Below are positions 1 through 13,200 of a DNA stretch of 50,060 nt, piece by piece. Source of the DNA: Chloromonas sp. AAM2 (Eukaryota > Chlorophyta > Chlorophyceae > Chlamydomonadales > Chlamydomonadaceae); contig QAXH01006485.1 in assembly GCA_004335635.1 (NCBI GenBank), positions 1-50,060 of the forward strand, given 5' to 3'. Position numbers and translations under genes: made by a program. Every line of letters starts with the position of its first letter. The stretch's first letter is position 1. The notes under the pieces were generated by a model that had not been told where the DNA came from, made no database searches, and saw only the letters and a list, made by a program, of their open reading frames with translations.

Positions 1-396
1 ATGCAGCAGGTTGACGACATCTGGTGATTCAGTGTCCAGTGCATGCAGCAGGTTGACGACACCGACACCAACACCAGGAAGCAGGTTTGCAGACGCCACA
101 TGACAGTTACCAGTCTTCGGGCAGTTTGAATAAAAGAAGCGTTCAGATGGCAAAGTGTGGAAAAACGCTACAGGTCAGGTCCTTGCGTTGTCAAGCCAAA
201 TATGGTCTCGGACGCTGGCCCAGGAAGCTGCCTGTGAATTGCAATGTGTCTTTTTGCTGGCAAGCCCGAACACATGCTCAACATTGACAAAGGGCGACAT
301 ATATGCCCTCATCTCTCTTTCCTGGACCGACCCTGCCACCCAGAGGGGCGACGGATGTTGTATGAACGCTGCTCCCAGCAGCAGGTCTGCCCTCAC
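1..396 (-). other. Intron of the HAC gene, cut by the window edge
   Basis: The last visible HAC exon ends at 397 with an AG|GTGAGG donor in phase 2, in the middle of the ZZ finger. No sequence in 1-396 on the minus strand encodes the expected next Cys pairs of ZZ, so I read it all as intron. It contains one partial direct repeat: the 19-base block at 1-19 recurs at 43-61, a period of 42 bp. Confidence 0.7.
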
Positions 397-3300
397 CTGT
401 ATATGTTGTTCCCGCCCAGCACGTGCTTCCTGCAGAAGGTGCAGACCTCCTGCATGTGCACCACTATGAAGTCCTCCTTCATGTTGCCCCCGAGGATCTC
501 CCCCAGCCGCTCCATCAGCGTCTCGTCAGTGGAGGCCGGACCGGACCCGTAACGCTTGCCCTGCATAACATGGCAAACACGTACACGTCAGCATCAAGCC
601 ACAGTGCAATGTCCATGGAAGCAGGGCTGGCGCCTCAACGCTTGCCCTGGGCAGCAAGACACACAGAACCAAGCTACTGAACACCACCAAGCTGCTATAC
701 GATACCATACCATGCACAGCACAGCCCAACCACGCACCCACCCACCCACACACGTGCTCTGCCACTGACTGCCAGAGGCTTGCAAGCCATGCACGCTGAA
801 AGATAAGCCACAGCATGTCTGCCATGCCGCACATGGACCAAACAATGAACGCACCTTAGCTGATCTCGCGGCCGCCCCTCCCTTGGAGTTCTTGTTGGCC
901 TGCCGCTGGCCCTCGCTGATGGTGGTCAGCTGGTTCTCAGCCTCGCCTGAACACACACCAACAAAAAAAAATGAGCCTCATTCGTGAGTGTGTGAAAGCG
1001 AGCATGCGACAGACACACAAACAAACACACAACGAGCGCGTCTAACAGGTCGCCACCAAATGGGCATTTGGTGGTGAGTTCGGTTCTGGAGAGACTCAGT
1101 GGAATGCCCAGATCAAACATGATCACCACAACGTGCCTGGTGTCAGAGGCAAAGAGTGCAAAACAGTCCGTGTAATAGAATTTGTTCGTGTGTATATGTG
1201 TGTGTCTGTGCCTGAGAGGGACCGACGTTGCCACCAGAAGAGCATTGGGCGGATTCCGAACCGAATGGCAGCCCACAATGCCCAACAACAAACACTACTG
1301 TTTTCAATCTCGGGGTCCCTTGAGTGGCAAAGTTCTCACCAGGCCAGTAGTCCCCCTCCAGGTAGGGTATGGTGGTTGCCGAGCACCTCTCCAGTCTGTG
1401 GTCCTTGCCCCCGGGAAAGTACGTGTCCCAGAGGGTGGTCAGGTGCACCACAATGCCCTCGGACTTGGCCTGGCGCAGCATGTCAAGGTACCTGCGCGCA
1501 AGGACATGACACCAACACGATCAATGCCAATTGCATGCCGGAAGAAGGATGGATGAAGGGCACTGCATTGATGAGGAACTTGACAACGCAAGGACATCAC
1601 ACCACTGAAAAAGTCAACACTAATGATGACAGCAGGAGAAAGAGAATGTCTCCTTATGCATGCAGGTGAGGGAGATGCTTCAGGATGCACACCCGAACAA
1701 ACCCACATCCCCGCAACACGTCAACAGATGCTTGCGGATTTAATCTGCTGCCTGGAGCATTGCAATCACTTTGACATGTGATTCACAGATGCGGGGGCTA
1801 AGCTGGTGTCAGTGGGAGGTAATATCACGCACCAGTTGCGCAGTCTGTCTGAGCGGGGCGTCTTCTGCTTGTGAGGGTGGCAATACAGGATGTAGTCGTC
1901 GCCCTGCAGCAGAGTACAGCGATATCAACGAATTCACGACTTGGCGTCGCTGGAGGCTGATCCGTTGATGAGATTGTCACAAACTTGCAGGTATTTGCGC
2001 AGAGGGCCTGAGACCCAACCTTGTTTGCTTTGCGCTGTTGACGTCCGTTTGCACCATTCATATCGCAAAAAAGCGCCCCTAGTACACAAGCACGAACACG
2101 TGAACCCACCTGCATGGGCGGGCATGCCCAGATGTACATCTGTGTGAATCCCAGCATCTTGACGTATGAGAGGTAGCCAATGAGTATCTGGTGGTACACA
2201 AAGGTGCGCAGGGCCACCGCCTGGCTGCCCGTGCCTGGCACAGGGTTGGGCGGCACGGCGTTGACCTCGGGCCTGCAAACGGGCAGGCAGGATAAGTCAA
2301 GACAGACTCAGTTCATATTTGTGGTTTAGAATCAAGATAGAGCTTCATAAACGGTCGGAATAGACTTGATTCAGACCAGTGCTGAATGGCGCAAGACCCT
2401 GTGCTCCCAGGTGTCTGTGCGCCCTGCTTTGCAGACCAGTAGCTGGTAACGCCTTGGGTCTGCAAGCACTTGGCAGGGTCGGCTATGCTACATGCCAACA
2501 AGAGATGTGTGCTCCAGCTATGAACACAGTTGTCAACCCTCATCCTAAACCTGACGCTAGAAAGTCACCATAGACCTGACCTTTGAGCTCTGGTTGCGAA
2601 CTGAGTGACGATACATGCTTGACAGTCCTGCCACCCACCTGAAGTACTTGACGCTGTCCAGGTACGAGAGGTACACGCAGTTCCTGTTGGGCTCTGGGCA
2701 GTCATTCCCGTACTCCTGGACGTACATGGTGAACAGGCACACGTCCACGCCGTCCAGGTTCTGCAGCACGACACGAGAGCAGGCATGCAGGGGTTGATTG
2801 GGGTTGAGTTAAGGTTACCAGAAGAGACAGGCACGCACCAGGCATGGATGCCTTCTGTGACAAAGAAAGCATGGAGGGTTGGTTGACGTTTAGTGGAAAA
2901 GCCTCAGATTGCGTAAAAACCTGACAAGCACAGAGGAATAATCAAGGTCAGCAGCACCATACAAGAGCAGGGTGTACACTGTGTTAGCAAGTCTTTGAAT
3001 TATGTGACAAAGTGCATCAGCCCTTGATTCCAGGAAGCAACGCTGCAGCAATGTCAAGTCGCACAAGGTTAGCAGTTGATAGCAGGTGGGCTATGGTGCT
3101 GCAGCTGAATCCAAGCCTGGCCAAGCGCCCCTGTCCTGGCAGTATCTCATCGGTTCCCACCTGGAACAGCAGGATGACCCTCTGCCTGTACGGGAAGGCC
3201 GACACGTCACCCCTCTCGCCCTGGAACGCCTCCAGGAAGCGCGGCTTGACCTCGCACTTCTTCATCACGTTGTTCACCACACGCACACACAGGCCCTCGG

Positions 3301-6300
3301 CAGTGGGCACCTCGTGAGGCTGACGGTTCTCCTGAGGGCCAGCCAGAATACAGCAAAACACATTGTTGGCTGACTGCAACCGAATAATGTGACCAAGCAT
3401 GATGAAAATAAAAGCCAGCTTTCTCACGGCGTGCCCGCTCCCTTCGCGTGTCACACCAGCAGCTGCGTCTCATTTGATGCCGGCTTCAGTCGTGCCCTGC
3501 CCTCACCAGTCATTGCCCTGCGTCCTGTCATTCCACCTGCTTGTTATCCTATCATTTGGTCATCTTGTCTGCCCATCAATTACGCCACCTGTCATGAAAG
3601 GCTCAGTGGTGACCAGTAAGTGACCATTGCTTGCCTTGCCTTCCTTGCCCTCATGTCATGAACGTCATTCAAGTACAACATCAACAACAATTGCACATAT
3701 CAACGCCTGGCACATGCCGCATTAGCACATCATTCCGCCATCCCAACATGTCACTAGTCATTGCTTGATATTTCATGTCGCACCATCCCATCTTCTGAGC
3801 TTCTTTTCCTTCCTCGCTGAGCAGTTCTTCTTGACATGACTGAAGGCTATGTAACTACTACTACAATAACAACAACAACAACAACACTTCGAGCCTTCAG
3901 TTCCTGGCATCCCACATGATCGCACCTTCTGAGCTCGGCCGATGCGCTCGTGCTGCAGCCCCAGCAGCATCCGGTTCTCCAGGAACTTTGACAGCTCACA
4001 GTGCGGCAGGTCCTTGCACTCGAGCATGGCTTGGGGCCGTTGCTGTGGATCACAAGACAAGGGAGAAGAGGATCAAGTCATGAAATTGTTGTTTGAATAC
4101 TAGCGAGGAGTGCGAGTAGACAGGCTATAACTGGTGGCCATAGCCTGATTATAAGACAAGGAAGCGAGCATGGCCTGGGGACGTTGCTGAGAATTTTAGG
4201 ACAAGGGAGCGAAGTAGGAAGGTGGCAAACTGATGTTTCACGACTGCCAGCTGGCTATGAAATGCGATTGGACATAGCAGACCATAGCCGTGGATGGTCA
4301 GAGCCTGATTGTAGTAGTAGGCAGATGTAGCTTGCTCTAACAACAGCATGCAACCCATAGAACGTTCGGCAAGTGCGACCTGTGAGTATTTCCAGCCACG
4401 GAACGGAATCCCAGGCACAAGAACAGGTGTATTTGCCTGTTAGCCGGCAGACATTTTTGCCACTGTACGCTGCAGTCTGGAAAGACTCTGAAAAAGAAGC
4501 CTCCATCGGGTCAGGTTACAGGTTGCAACTCACCTCAATGCGCTGCCTCTTGCCCATCTCGTCGCACTTGATGAGGCAGTCGGGGCACAGGTAGTGCGTG
4601 GCGTTGGTGTTGCGCCCCTTGTTGAAGAGCCCGCAGATTTGGTGCACCCACGACTCACACATGTCACACTGAACCCAGGGCTCCTCGATCTCCTCGTCAT
4701 TCTTCCGCTTGACCAGATCTGCCTTCTTGACACTCTGATCCTGTGGCCACAACGAAAAGAACAGCTTTGAAGCTGAGCAACAGCTGCCACGGGTGTGATA
4801 CCACATGATGAACGTGCGATTTGAACGTGCAATTCAAGGGTATACACCACATGATGTAAAGAAACCGCTTCGCCATGTACACAAACTGCAAATGGTTATT
4901 CTGGCGGTCACTCTGACAGCCGCACGAAGAGCGATGAGCATGCCGTGATGGTAGGGTGCACGTGCATGGCCGGCATGCAAAAGGCTCTGCAAGCACCACT
5001 CAGTCATCCGACTAATGCCAGGGTTTGGTACGAAGAACGTTCTCATCTGACTGCATGATATGGTAGATGACAGGCATGCAGAAACCGAAACATGCAGCAC
5101 CCACCAATCCGAACAGCGGCAGCTTATCCTTGGCTTCCCCGTAGCACTGATGGCACCAACAGCCCTTCTGTGTGCTGTCCTGCTGCTCAGGCGGGGTAGA
5201 CCAATAGGTGGAGCTGCGCTTGATCTTGAGACCGCACTGGGAGCAGTACAAAACAGGCGGCTCGTACTGCAGCTTGGTGCACCGGCACACTGTGCACAGG
5301 TCGGTTTCTGACATGACAATCTGCTGACTGCGCTGCTGGCTGGCTGCCTGGAAGATGTGCTCCTTGTGCTGCCGTATCTGATCCGCTGTGAAGGTCTCTA
5401 GAAGGGAAGTGTATGTGTTCTGCACGTGAGGACAGCATAATCCCGATCACATTGTTGAGTGACCACTCAATGATCGAATGTTGGGGTCATTTGCATAATC
5501 CAGCCTCCTTGCGTCAAGCTCAACCCACGGGCCGAACACATGTACTAATAAGCAGGAAAGTGAGTCTGCTTGATAAGAAGTTGATAAGAAGTCAATGGTT
5601 GTAAACCCACGTATGTTGCCTGCGCTCTTGCAAGGTGTTGATACCCATACGTGTGCCTGTGATCATCACACCTTGCCTAGACCTTCGGTGTCAGTCTTGA
5701 TCCGCTTGGGTGGCTGCGGTGGTTGCTGCTCTGCGCCTTGCTGCATGCCGTACAGCTGTTGGCCGTTGGCCTGCATGCCACGCATGCTTTGCTGCATGGC
5801 CCCTTGTTGTGGATAGGTCATGGCGCCGTGTGGACGCTTGTTGTTGCCAGCAGGTGGCTGTGGGGTGGGTACAGGGGGCATGGGAGGCATGGGTGCAAAC
5901 CCTGGCATGCCCTGCAATGCAGAGATAGGGGCAAAGGACACAAATGGCATAAGGCAGAATAGGCGTGAGATGATGCCCTTGAACGTAGCACACATCATAT
6001 GACTATTGAATACCTTGATATGACCCTTGCACAAAGCCATTGTGCATTACATGATCAATGAACGTTGCGGCACGTAGCTGCTGACACTGGCATTCCCATC
6101 CCTGCCATGCCACACTGCACATTTAGTGCTGCATGTTCCTGCACTACATGTCAGTATCCCATGTGAATACATGCAGGAACACATGGCCCACATGCATGGG
6201 CCAAATGCCGTGCTGCCTGTTCCATGTGAATGTCGGAAGTCTCATGGCCCACACGCATGAGGCCCATGCTGTCTTTACCTGGCCGTTCATCATGAGGTTG

Positions 6301-9123
6301 CCCGGCTGTGACAGTCCTGGATGCCCCCCCATGCCCGGCTGAGGTGCAGGAAGCATGGGCTGCTGGGGCTGTGATTGCTGCGGTTGCTGTGACTGCGCCT
6401 GCATAGCCTGCTGCTGCTGCAGCCGCGTCTTGCGCACATACTCCTTGACTGGTGCGCAGATGGGGCACTGGGGACTCTGCAACCAATGAACAATAATGCA
6501 CTGATGAGCACAGCCACCAGTGCAATCGGCCAATGCGACCATGTACTCAACAGATCAGCACAGCAGCAAATGTGACGTTGAAAAAATGGTGTGCAGTGCC
6601 GGGTGTTCTTCCACGCAGGATCATGTGCCGATGCGTTCCACATGTGCCACGATGAAATGGCTCACCCCCAGCACAGCCATGTGGGGTGCATCACAGACGT
6701 GTGCACGCAAGGCCGCGGATCGAAGTGGCGCAATGTCAAGCACAGCCACACATTGTAAATTACAAAACCGTGCAGGCAAGGCTGCAAAGGATTGCAGATC
6801 CACACACACAGCACACCCATGCCAAGGCCCAGGTCACATGCGCACCTGGCACTTTTGATGGTGCTTGAGAAGGTCCTTCGAGTTAGAGCAGCGTGGGTAT
6901 GGGCACGACTGCACTGCACAATGGAGGATGTGCTGCCACAGCTGCTTGCCAAACTTGCACTGCGCCTGCAGCTGGCACTCTGTCTCAGACTGGCGACACT
7001 TGGCACAGTGCCGAAGGAACAGCAGCCACCGTTGTTGTTTCTGGACGTACTGGGTCTTGGAGTTCTCTGACATGTCCCCTACATGCCAGACACGCTTGTG
7101 CATGGTCAGGAAGTGGAGTCGCACGCTCTTGCTTGAAATGCATGAGCGCAAAGCCTGCTGTGGCTTTGAACAAACACATTCTCCCACACGCTACGATGCC
7201 ATGCCAAACCAGCACACATACATGCTCCAATGCACGTGGAATTACTTTTCGTTTCTTTGCTACAAAACACTGTCACCCCTGGGTTTGAAAGGCGGCGTGT
7301 GTGTGCACGCCCTACCTGTACCCATCATTCCCGGGGCCTGGGGTGCGGCTGATCCCGCGGTTCGAGAACCGCTGCCAGGCATGTTGAAGTTGCCGAGGCC
7401 CCCCATGTTGAAACTGCCCGCTTGCTGCATCATGCCGCTGCTGCTCTGACTGCCCATCATGCCATTCACAGGTATCATGCCAGACCCTGAACACAAGGCA
7501 GGCGACACAAGCAGTAGTGGAATTCCAGCTCACCATGATGCTCAAACCCCATGAACCAAGCTCACTGCTCTAGGAGTTTGTAGTGCGTGAAAACGGCACA
7601 TGTGCATTTTGCTGCATGACAGTAGTGATTTGGAATGCTGATAGGATCTGCTGGTGCATATCGCGTGCGAGTGTCTTCATGACCCACCTGCACCTGGTAA
7701 CACGCCATTGCTGCTGGGCGCCGTGTTCGGCATGTTGAGCATGGGTTGATGCATGCCGTTCTGGACTGGAATCATGCCATTGCTCGATGCACCCATGCCT
7801 GGGTTAGGCATGAACGGCACCATGCCTCCTCCATGCGAGTTCATGTCAGTTCCGGACCCTGAAGGCATGCCTGCAATCCATGTCAGGCTAGACAGCAGTA
7901 AGCATGTGCACTGGTGCCAAGCGTTCAGCAGCACATCATCTGGTGGCAGTCCATGCATCAACCAACCAAGTCTGCGCACCGTTCATGGACGTGCGAGGAA
8001 GGGACGTGGCGTGGTTCAGAGACCCCTGCATAAGCCACGCAGCACGCAACCGGATTAAATAAACAAGCAATGCCAAGCCGTGCCCGTCGCGGCTGTGGCT
8101 TGCCTTGCCGTAAAGAGCTGCGAACAGCCTGGAGGGAGCGAAGGCCCACCTGCTGGCCTTGCAAGCCGAACGACATGTCTCGCTGTCCGTTGCGCAGCAT
8201 GTTAGCCGCGACGCCGTTGTGGCCGAAGCCGTGCATCATGCCAGGGTTGCCATTTCCCGAACCGTCCACTCCGGGGGAACCAGAGGCACCGCCGTTGGCC
8301 AGAGCAGGATTTCTCAGGTGCATGTCATCTGACTGGCCAAAAGCACCGTTAGTGCCAGCTGTAGGCATGAAGCCTGGCATGCCAGCTGGGCCTGCACTCT
8401 GCCCCTGAGGGAACTGCATGTTGCTTCCACTCCCCGCCATGCCAGGGGGAGGCAGCTGGGGCTGGCCTGGGTTGGGCATCATGCCAGGTGGCAGCGCCTG
8501 TTGCTGACCATGCTGCTGTTGTTGGGGGGCTGCAGGAGTGGAACCATTGGCCCTGGATGGGGCCATAGAGCGTGCCACAAGCTGCAGGCGCTGCTCCAAT
8601 GTTTCCAAATTCATGTACTCCTCCTGCAGGCATAGGTTCTCCCAAACATGGTAAGCAGCACAGGTGCGTGGTACCTTGGGCAGATGAAATGCCGAACCTC
8701 AACCTGTTTGGCACACTCACCTTGCTCCGAGCTGTGGCATAGAGCTGGTCTTCTAGCCTACGGACAAAATCTCCCAGTCGCTGACCCCAATTCTGCATCT
8801 GCTGGCCTCGCTTTTTGGCGAAAATTTGGATACTGCAGGGCGGACAACGAGCAGAGACAATTAAACCCTGCCTTGCGGCAAAGCCAGCGCCGCAGCTGGC
8901 TGTTGATGCACGCGTTGTGTGCAGGAGATTTGCTTGTCAATGCGTGGTCACTTTGCAGTGCGGGGCTGCAGGAAGGGCTTGCAAGACGATGGTGCATGCA
9001 TGAACCCTGCTTGACTTACATGTGCGACGTCAAGTTTGCCCGCAGAGGCGCGTCGGCAGCCTGGTCGTGCCATGAGTGCTGATTGAAGCCCGGCATCTGC
9101 ATCCCCGCCACTGTCAACGACAT
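397..9123 (-). CDS. HAC1: Plant-type CBP/p300-like histone acetyltransferase (HAC family), 3' part off the left edge
   Basis: This is a nuclear transcriptional co-activator that acetylates histone lysines. The start ATG is at 9123. The phase-consistent exons, in transcript order, are 9123-9020, 8832-8721, 8623-8150, 8025-7980, 7870-7688, 7486-7316, 7066-6846, 6476-6279, 5911-5672, 5419-5105, 4740-4534, 4042-3926, 3331-3161, 2760-2639, 2272-2110, 1903-1833, 1491-1340, 946-855 and 560-397. They give about 1107 residues. Residues 35-75 ([14 protein letters not shown], then [13 protein letters not shown]) match the HAC N-terminal helical region. Residues 75-365 are Met/Gly/Pro/Asn-rich linker. 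A TAZ finger lies near 372-455 ([23 protein letters not shown]). A Cys-rich RING-like block ([16 protein letters not shown]) is near 625-685 and a PHD finger ([15 protein letters not shown]) near 705-745. The HAT domain spans about 760-1022 ([49 protein letters not shown]). The ZZ finger begins with CTFC. There is no bromodomain. The rest of ZZ and any second TAZ lie outside the window. Confidence 0.96.
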
Positions 9124-10283
9124 TTTCGTGCAGCGATACAGGCACCTCAGGACGATGCCATTTCAGGGCCTTGAATCGATGCAATTCAGGCCCACCAAGA
9201 TGGCAGCACTCATCCGAGGGAACAGTGGGGACGGCGGAGACATGTGCCGTTGTTGGTTGCCTGCCCCGTTTTACATGGGCCAGTGCACTGAGCCACTGGT
9301 CTGCCACCGGCATGTAAGCCATTCTGAGGTTGTTCTCATACTGACCAAGAACGCCTGTTTGTCAGTATGGATCTGCTGTGGGAATTGTGAGTGGGAGTAC
9401 AGCAATAAGTCTCACGAGGCAGTCCAAGCACTCGTACAGAAATGGTTCTGATTGCACAGTAGAGGCAGGCTCATGCAAAGCAGCAGATTGAGTGCACTGG
9501 TGCCGATTTGTCTGGAAGGTGGCCATCATGCGATCAGATATCATCACTGAGGACACAGTTCTCTGGTCCTGCTGTGATCAAAAGCCAGTGATCAGTTGAT
9601 GCTCACTGGCTTTTGATCAGAACGACAGAAAGTATTTCCACCTCACAATGCGACGATTACATCCTGCAAGGAAAATCATCTGAAGCCTGGCACACTAAAA
9701 CCCAATCCTGAAGCTGTCAAGGTGATTAGCAGCCTGTATGCCGTAGCACATGAAAATGCACGTTGGAAACAAAGGTGAACGCGACAGTGCGCATACAGCA
9801 GGTCACAAGCAGGCACTATCCTGCAGCAAGTTCAGAGTTTGTAACCTTGCTGCAAGGCTGTCATGGAAATTTGAGTCAGGAACGTTTGCCAGGCCGATGC
9901 CTGCTGTTGAGGTTGTGGCAAGTGATGCTAGCCCTTTGAACACCATGCCGGTCAACGTTGGTTGTGTCAGCATTCAACCGGACCAATACCATGAGTGATA
10001 GGTTTTGACAACCATGGCACTGCCATGTGGCTTGCTGTCAAGCACCCTGTCTTGCAGACAGTGTGCACTTCTAGCTGAATACACGTCCAGCAAGTAGTGC
10101 CCGCAATCAACGCTTCTGTCATGCTCTTCAGTCATGGCTACAGCTGCTGTTGGGCACAGAGAAAGGGTGGAGCGCTACAGGCGTGGTACCCTGGTGGGCT
10201 ACAGTGAAACACACTACATGGTGTAGATCATGTCAACCTTGCAGGCCCGGTAATGTGTATGTTGCACATCCACAGACGCGCGC
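9124..10283. other. Intergenic region between eIF3b 3' end and HAC 5' end
   Basis: This stretch of 1.16 kb holds the HAC promoter and the eIF3b 3' flank, since both genes run leftwards. I see no convincing gene in it. The one clear structural feature is the 17-bp perfect hairpin at 9575-9619, listed separately. The short open frames here lack family resemblance and splice context. Confidence 0.6.
9575..9619. repeat. Perfect 17-bp inverted repeat with 11-nt loop
   Basis: The arm TGATCAAAAGCCAGTGA (9575-9591) is followed, after 11 bases, by its exact reverse complement at 9603-9619. It lies about 450 bp upstream of the HAC start codon. It could be a small transposon end pair, a structured RNA or a chance palindrome. 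I saw no flanking target-site duplication. Confidence 0.85.
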
Positions 10284-13200
10284 TTAGAGCACAATCTTCT
10301 CCTCCTTCTGCTCCACCATCTGTTCAACTGTGACAGTCTCGATGGTGAACTCGCCCTCATTGTACCTGAACAGCAATGGCAGTCAGCAGGGCTTCATCAG
10401 AGGGGAAGCGGCACGCAAAACAAAGCTGTGCGCAACTACCTTTTAACGGGCTAAACACATGCAGCAACCTCTACACATCCCAATCTAGCCCACTGCGTCG
10501 ATCCCAACTGGCACATCTGTGCCATCAGAGTGTCTCACACCACCGTGTGACGTGGTGTCGCAAGTATTTCACATGGCTACGACCCCTCACCCCCACCCCC
10601 ACCAGTCTACACACCCACACTCGAACCCTCACCCACGCATGTCCACCCACCTGTCTCCGTACATCTGCCTCCGGAAGCCATCCACCAGTGCGATGTACTC
10701 CTGGCGGCGCACCATGTGGTCATTCCACTCGTCGGCAAACTTTTTCCGCTCTTCAAGCACGTCCGCATCTGCCTGTAGCAATAGGGCCTCATCTTCCTCA
10801 TCGTACCTGCAAGCAACGCAGGGGTTGATGCGGCATGGTCATGAAGAGTTGTTGACATGTGAATAGCATTAAGCCGTGGCCAAAAATAAAGTTGTCTCGT
10901 TCGTTGAACTTCTGTTTTCACTGAGCATCTTGATTGCGGTTGCGTTTGCACGACCCGTCCCATGCCATGGCATCGTTGCTTGCTATGTTCCTTTGCGTCT
11001 ACATGGTCTACCGATCAGCCTGAGGAGTTGCACGGCCAACCTAGCCATCGTAAAGTAATCTAGAGCACCCAGACTGGCGCCGTCACTATGATAGGCAAAA
11101 CAGGTGACTGAACTGAAAACGACAAGCTATAACGCCTGACATGAATTCCAGAACAGCTCAGGTAGGTGACACGACCTGCGGCTTCTGCTGAATGGCACAG
11201 CATAAGCACGCATGTGTGCTGATCTGACTGGGTGCGTCATGGCACTCACTTCTTGGACCACTGTTTAAGGTTCTTTGCGATCTCCAGCTCCTTCTCTGGC
11301 GACAGCAGGCTGGGCAGGCGCGGCCGCCAGCTGAACTGGAATAGCCGCTCCTTGGGTGTGACGTACAGGAGCTTGCCCTTCAGGAGCAGGCAAGTTCACA
11401 GAACATATAAATCGCCATCTCAAACTGGCAGATTTGCAAAGCAGATTCATAAATCGAATTGGAATCGTCACCTGCAATACATTACATGACATGCACAGAT
11501 TGCCCAAAGCATCACTCACAACATAAGAATCAGCTTACATGCCCATTTTCAACTCATGCCAAAGTTAACATGATGGCAATTCTTCATGACTCATACTTGC
11601 TCACAGCTGAACGCTCTTGTTGTAAAAAGCATCAGCAAAGGGCAATCTGAAGGAAAACGCGACAGACCCATGAAGGCCCCGCCACACACCACAACTCATC
11701 AAACGTAATGACCAACCATCCGCATGATGGCTTAAGGATCAAAGCCACCTTTCCGCAAGCATGTGTCTAGCCCCTGACAAGCTTGTTGCTATGCACCGAT
11801 GGAGCATGAGCGCACCTGGAAGGACCAGATGTTGAAGCCATTCTCCATGTGGTTGCCCGCAACGCTGGAGGACACATAGCGGCCTGCAAACACACACAGG
11901 TCAGCTAGACGTCATTTGCGCATTGCAACAAGCCTCAGTCTATACACTTCACTACAGTAGTCGACGTCAGAAATGCTTCTGATGTGGCAATGCCACCCAC
12001 CCACCCACCCACTCACACAAACAAAGACACCCACAGACACGTATACAGTGTACACACATGGCCAATATCCGTCGTCGACGTATGGAATGATATTGATATC
12101 TGCCCGAGCAGGTACATGGAGACGCACACCCACGCACACAAACACGCATTTGACCATAGCAAAGTGTACCTGTAGTAATATGTGCTTAAGAAATTTTGCC
12201 GGAAGCTGCAGATCCGCAGTAAAACCGCCTGTATCAACACTGATGAGTCACAGAACCAGAACAAAGCGTACCTGTTGGGTCCCATTCCACATCTGTGCAC
12301 ATGAAGTGTTCCGCTGTGGCCATGGTCTCCTGGTCATCCACGCTGTAGAACTCCAGCTGCCCGTTGAAGGACTTGAGGCCCGCCAGCACGATGTGGTGCC
12401 CCATGGGCGACCAGTACACTTGCGTGCAGGCCTTGTTGGGCATGGTGTGCAGGTGCCGCACGGCCAGGCGACCCTTTTCATCACGCATGCTGCGCACAGG
12501 CGGGCAGAGATGTGGTAGTTGTGTTGAGCACAGCAAACTCGCAACATGACATACATCAGGTGCAGAGGAGCAGATCAGGCAGCTGCGCACAATGCCCGTC
12601 AATGCCTGTCGTCTGTCCCAGTGTTGTCTGCTCAGCCTAGCTCGCCAAATCTTGCCAAACTTCGCGACGTGTGATTAACAAACTCAAGAGTCGCAAGGCT
12701 GGTAGTAGACTACAAGGTTCTGCGATTGGAGGAGATGACAAAGTACATAAGATGTAATGCAGGGTTTCACCTGTAGATGGAGATTGATGGCCTAGGCCCG
12801 TCCCCGTGCACGATGCAAAACCTATGCCCTCTAGGTTCCCAGGCGAATGTGACGATCTTCTCGTTCTTGTTGGGCAGCTCAAGCACCTCCATGGGGGTGT
12901 CCTTGTCACGGATGGAGAACAGCTCAAAGCCCTGAAGAGGGAAGCAGAAGCCCTGCTGGTTGATGCCTCAGATATACTGGACACGGCTCCATTGCCATCC
13001 CCCCTGTCATCCATCCCCTTCGTGGCTCCCTATCCTTGTTTCAGTACAGTGGTATCGCTACAACAGTGGTATCAGTACAACGCCTGGCGTGGGGAATGAC
13101 ATGTGATGGTGTGCTCGGAGATGCAGAACCGCAGCAGTGCAAAACATGCTCTCGCTATGAACCGCCAGACGAGAAATTAATGCATTCCTTGCCATTCCTT

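Noticed and set aside
9083..9451. 122-codon plus open frame over the HAC start region
   Set aside because: It overlaps HAC exon 1 on the opposite strand and shows no family resemblance.
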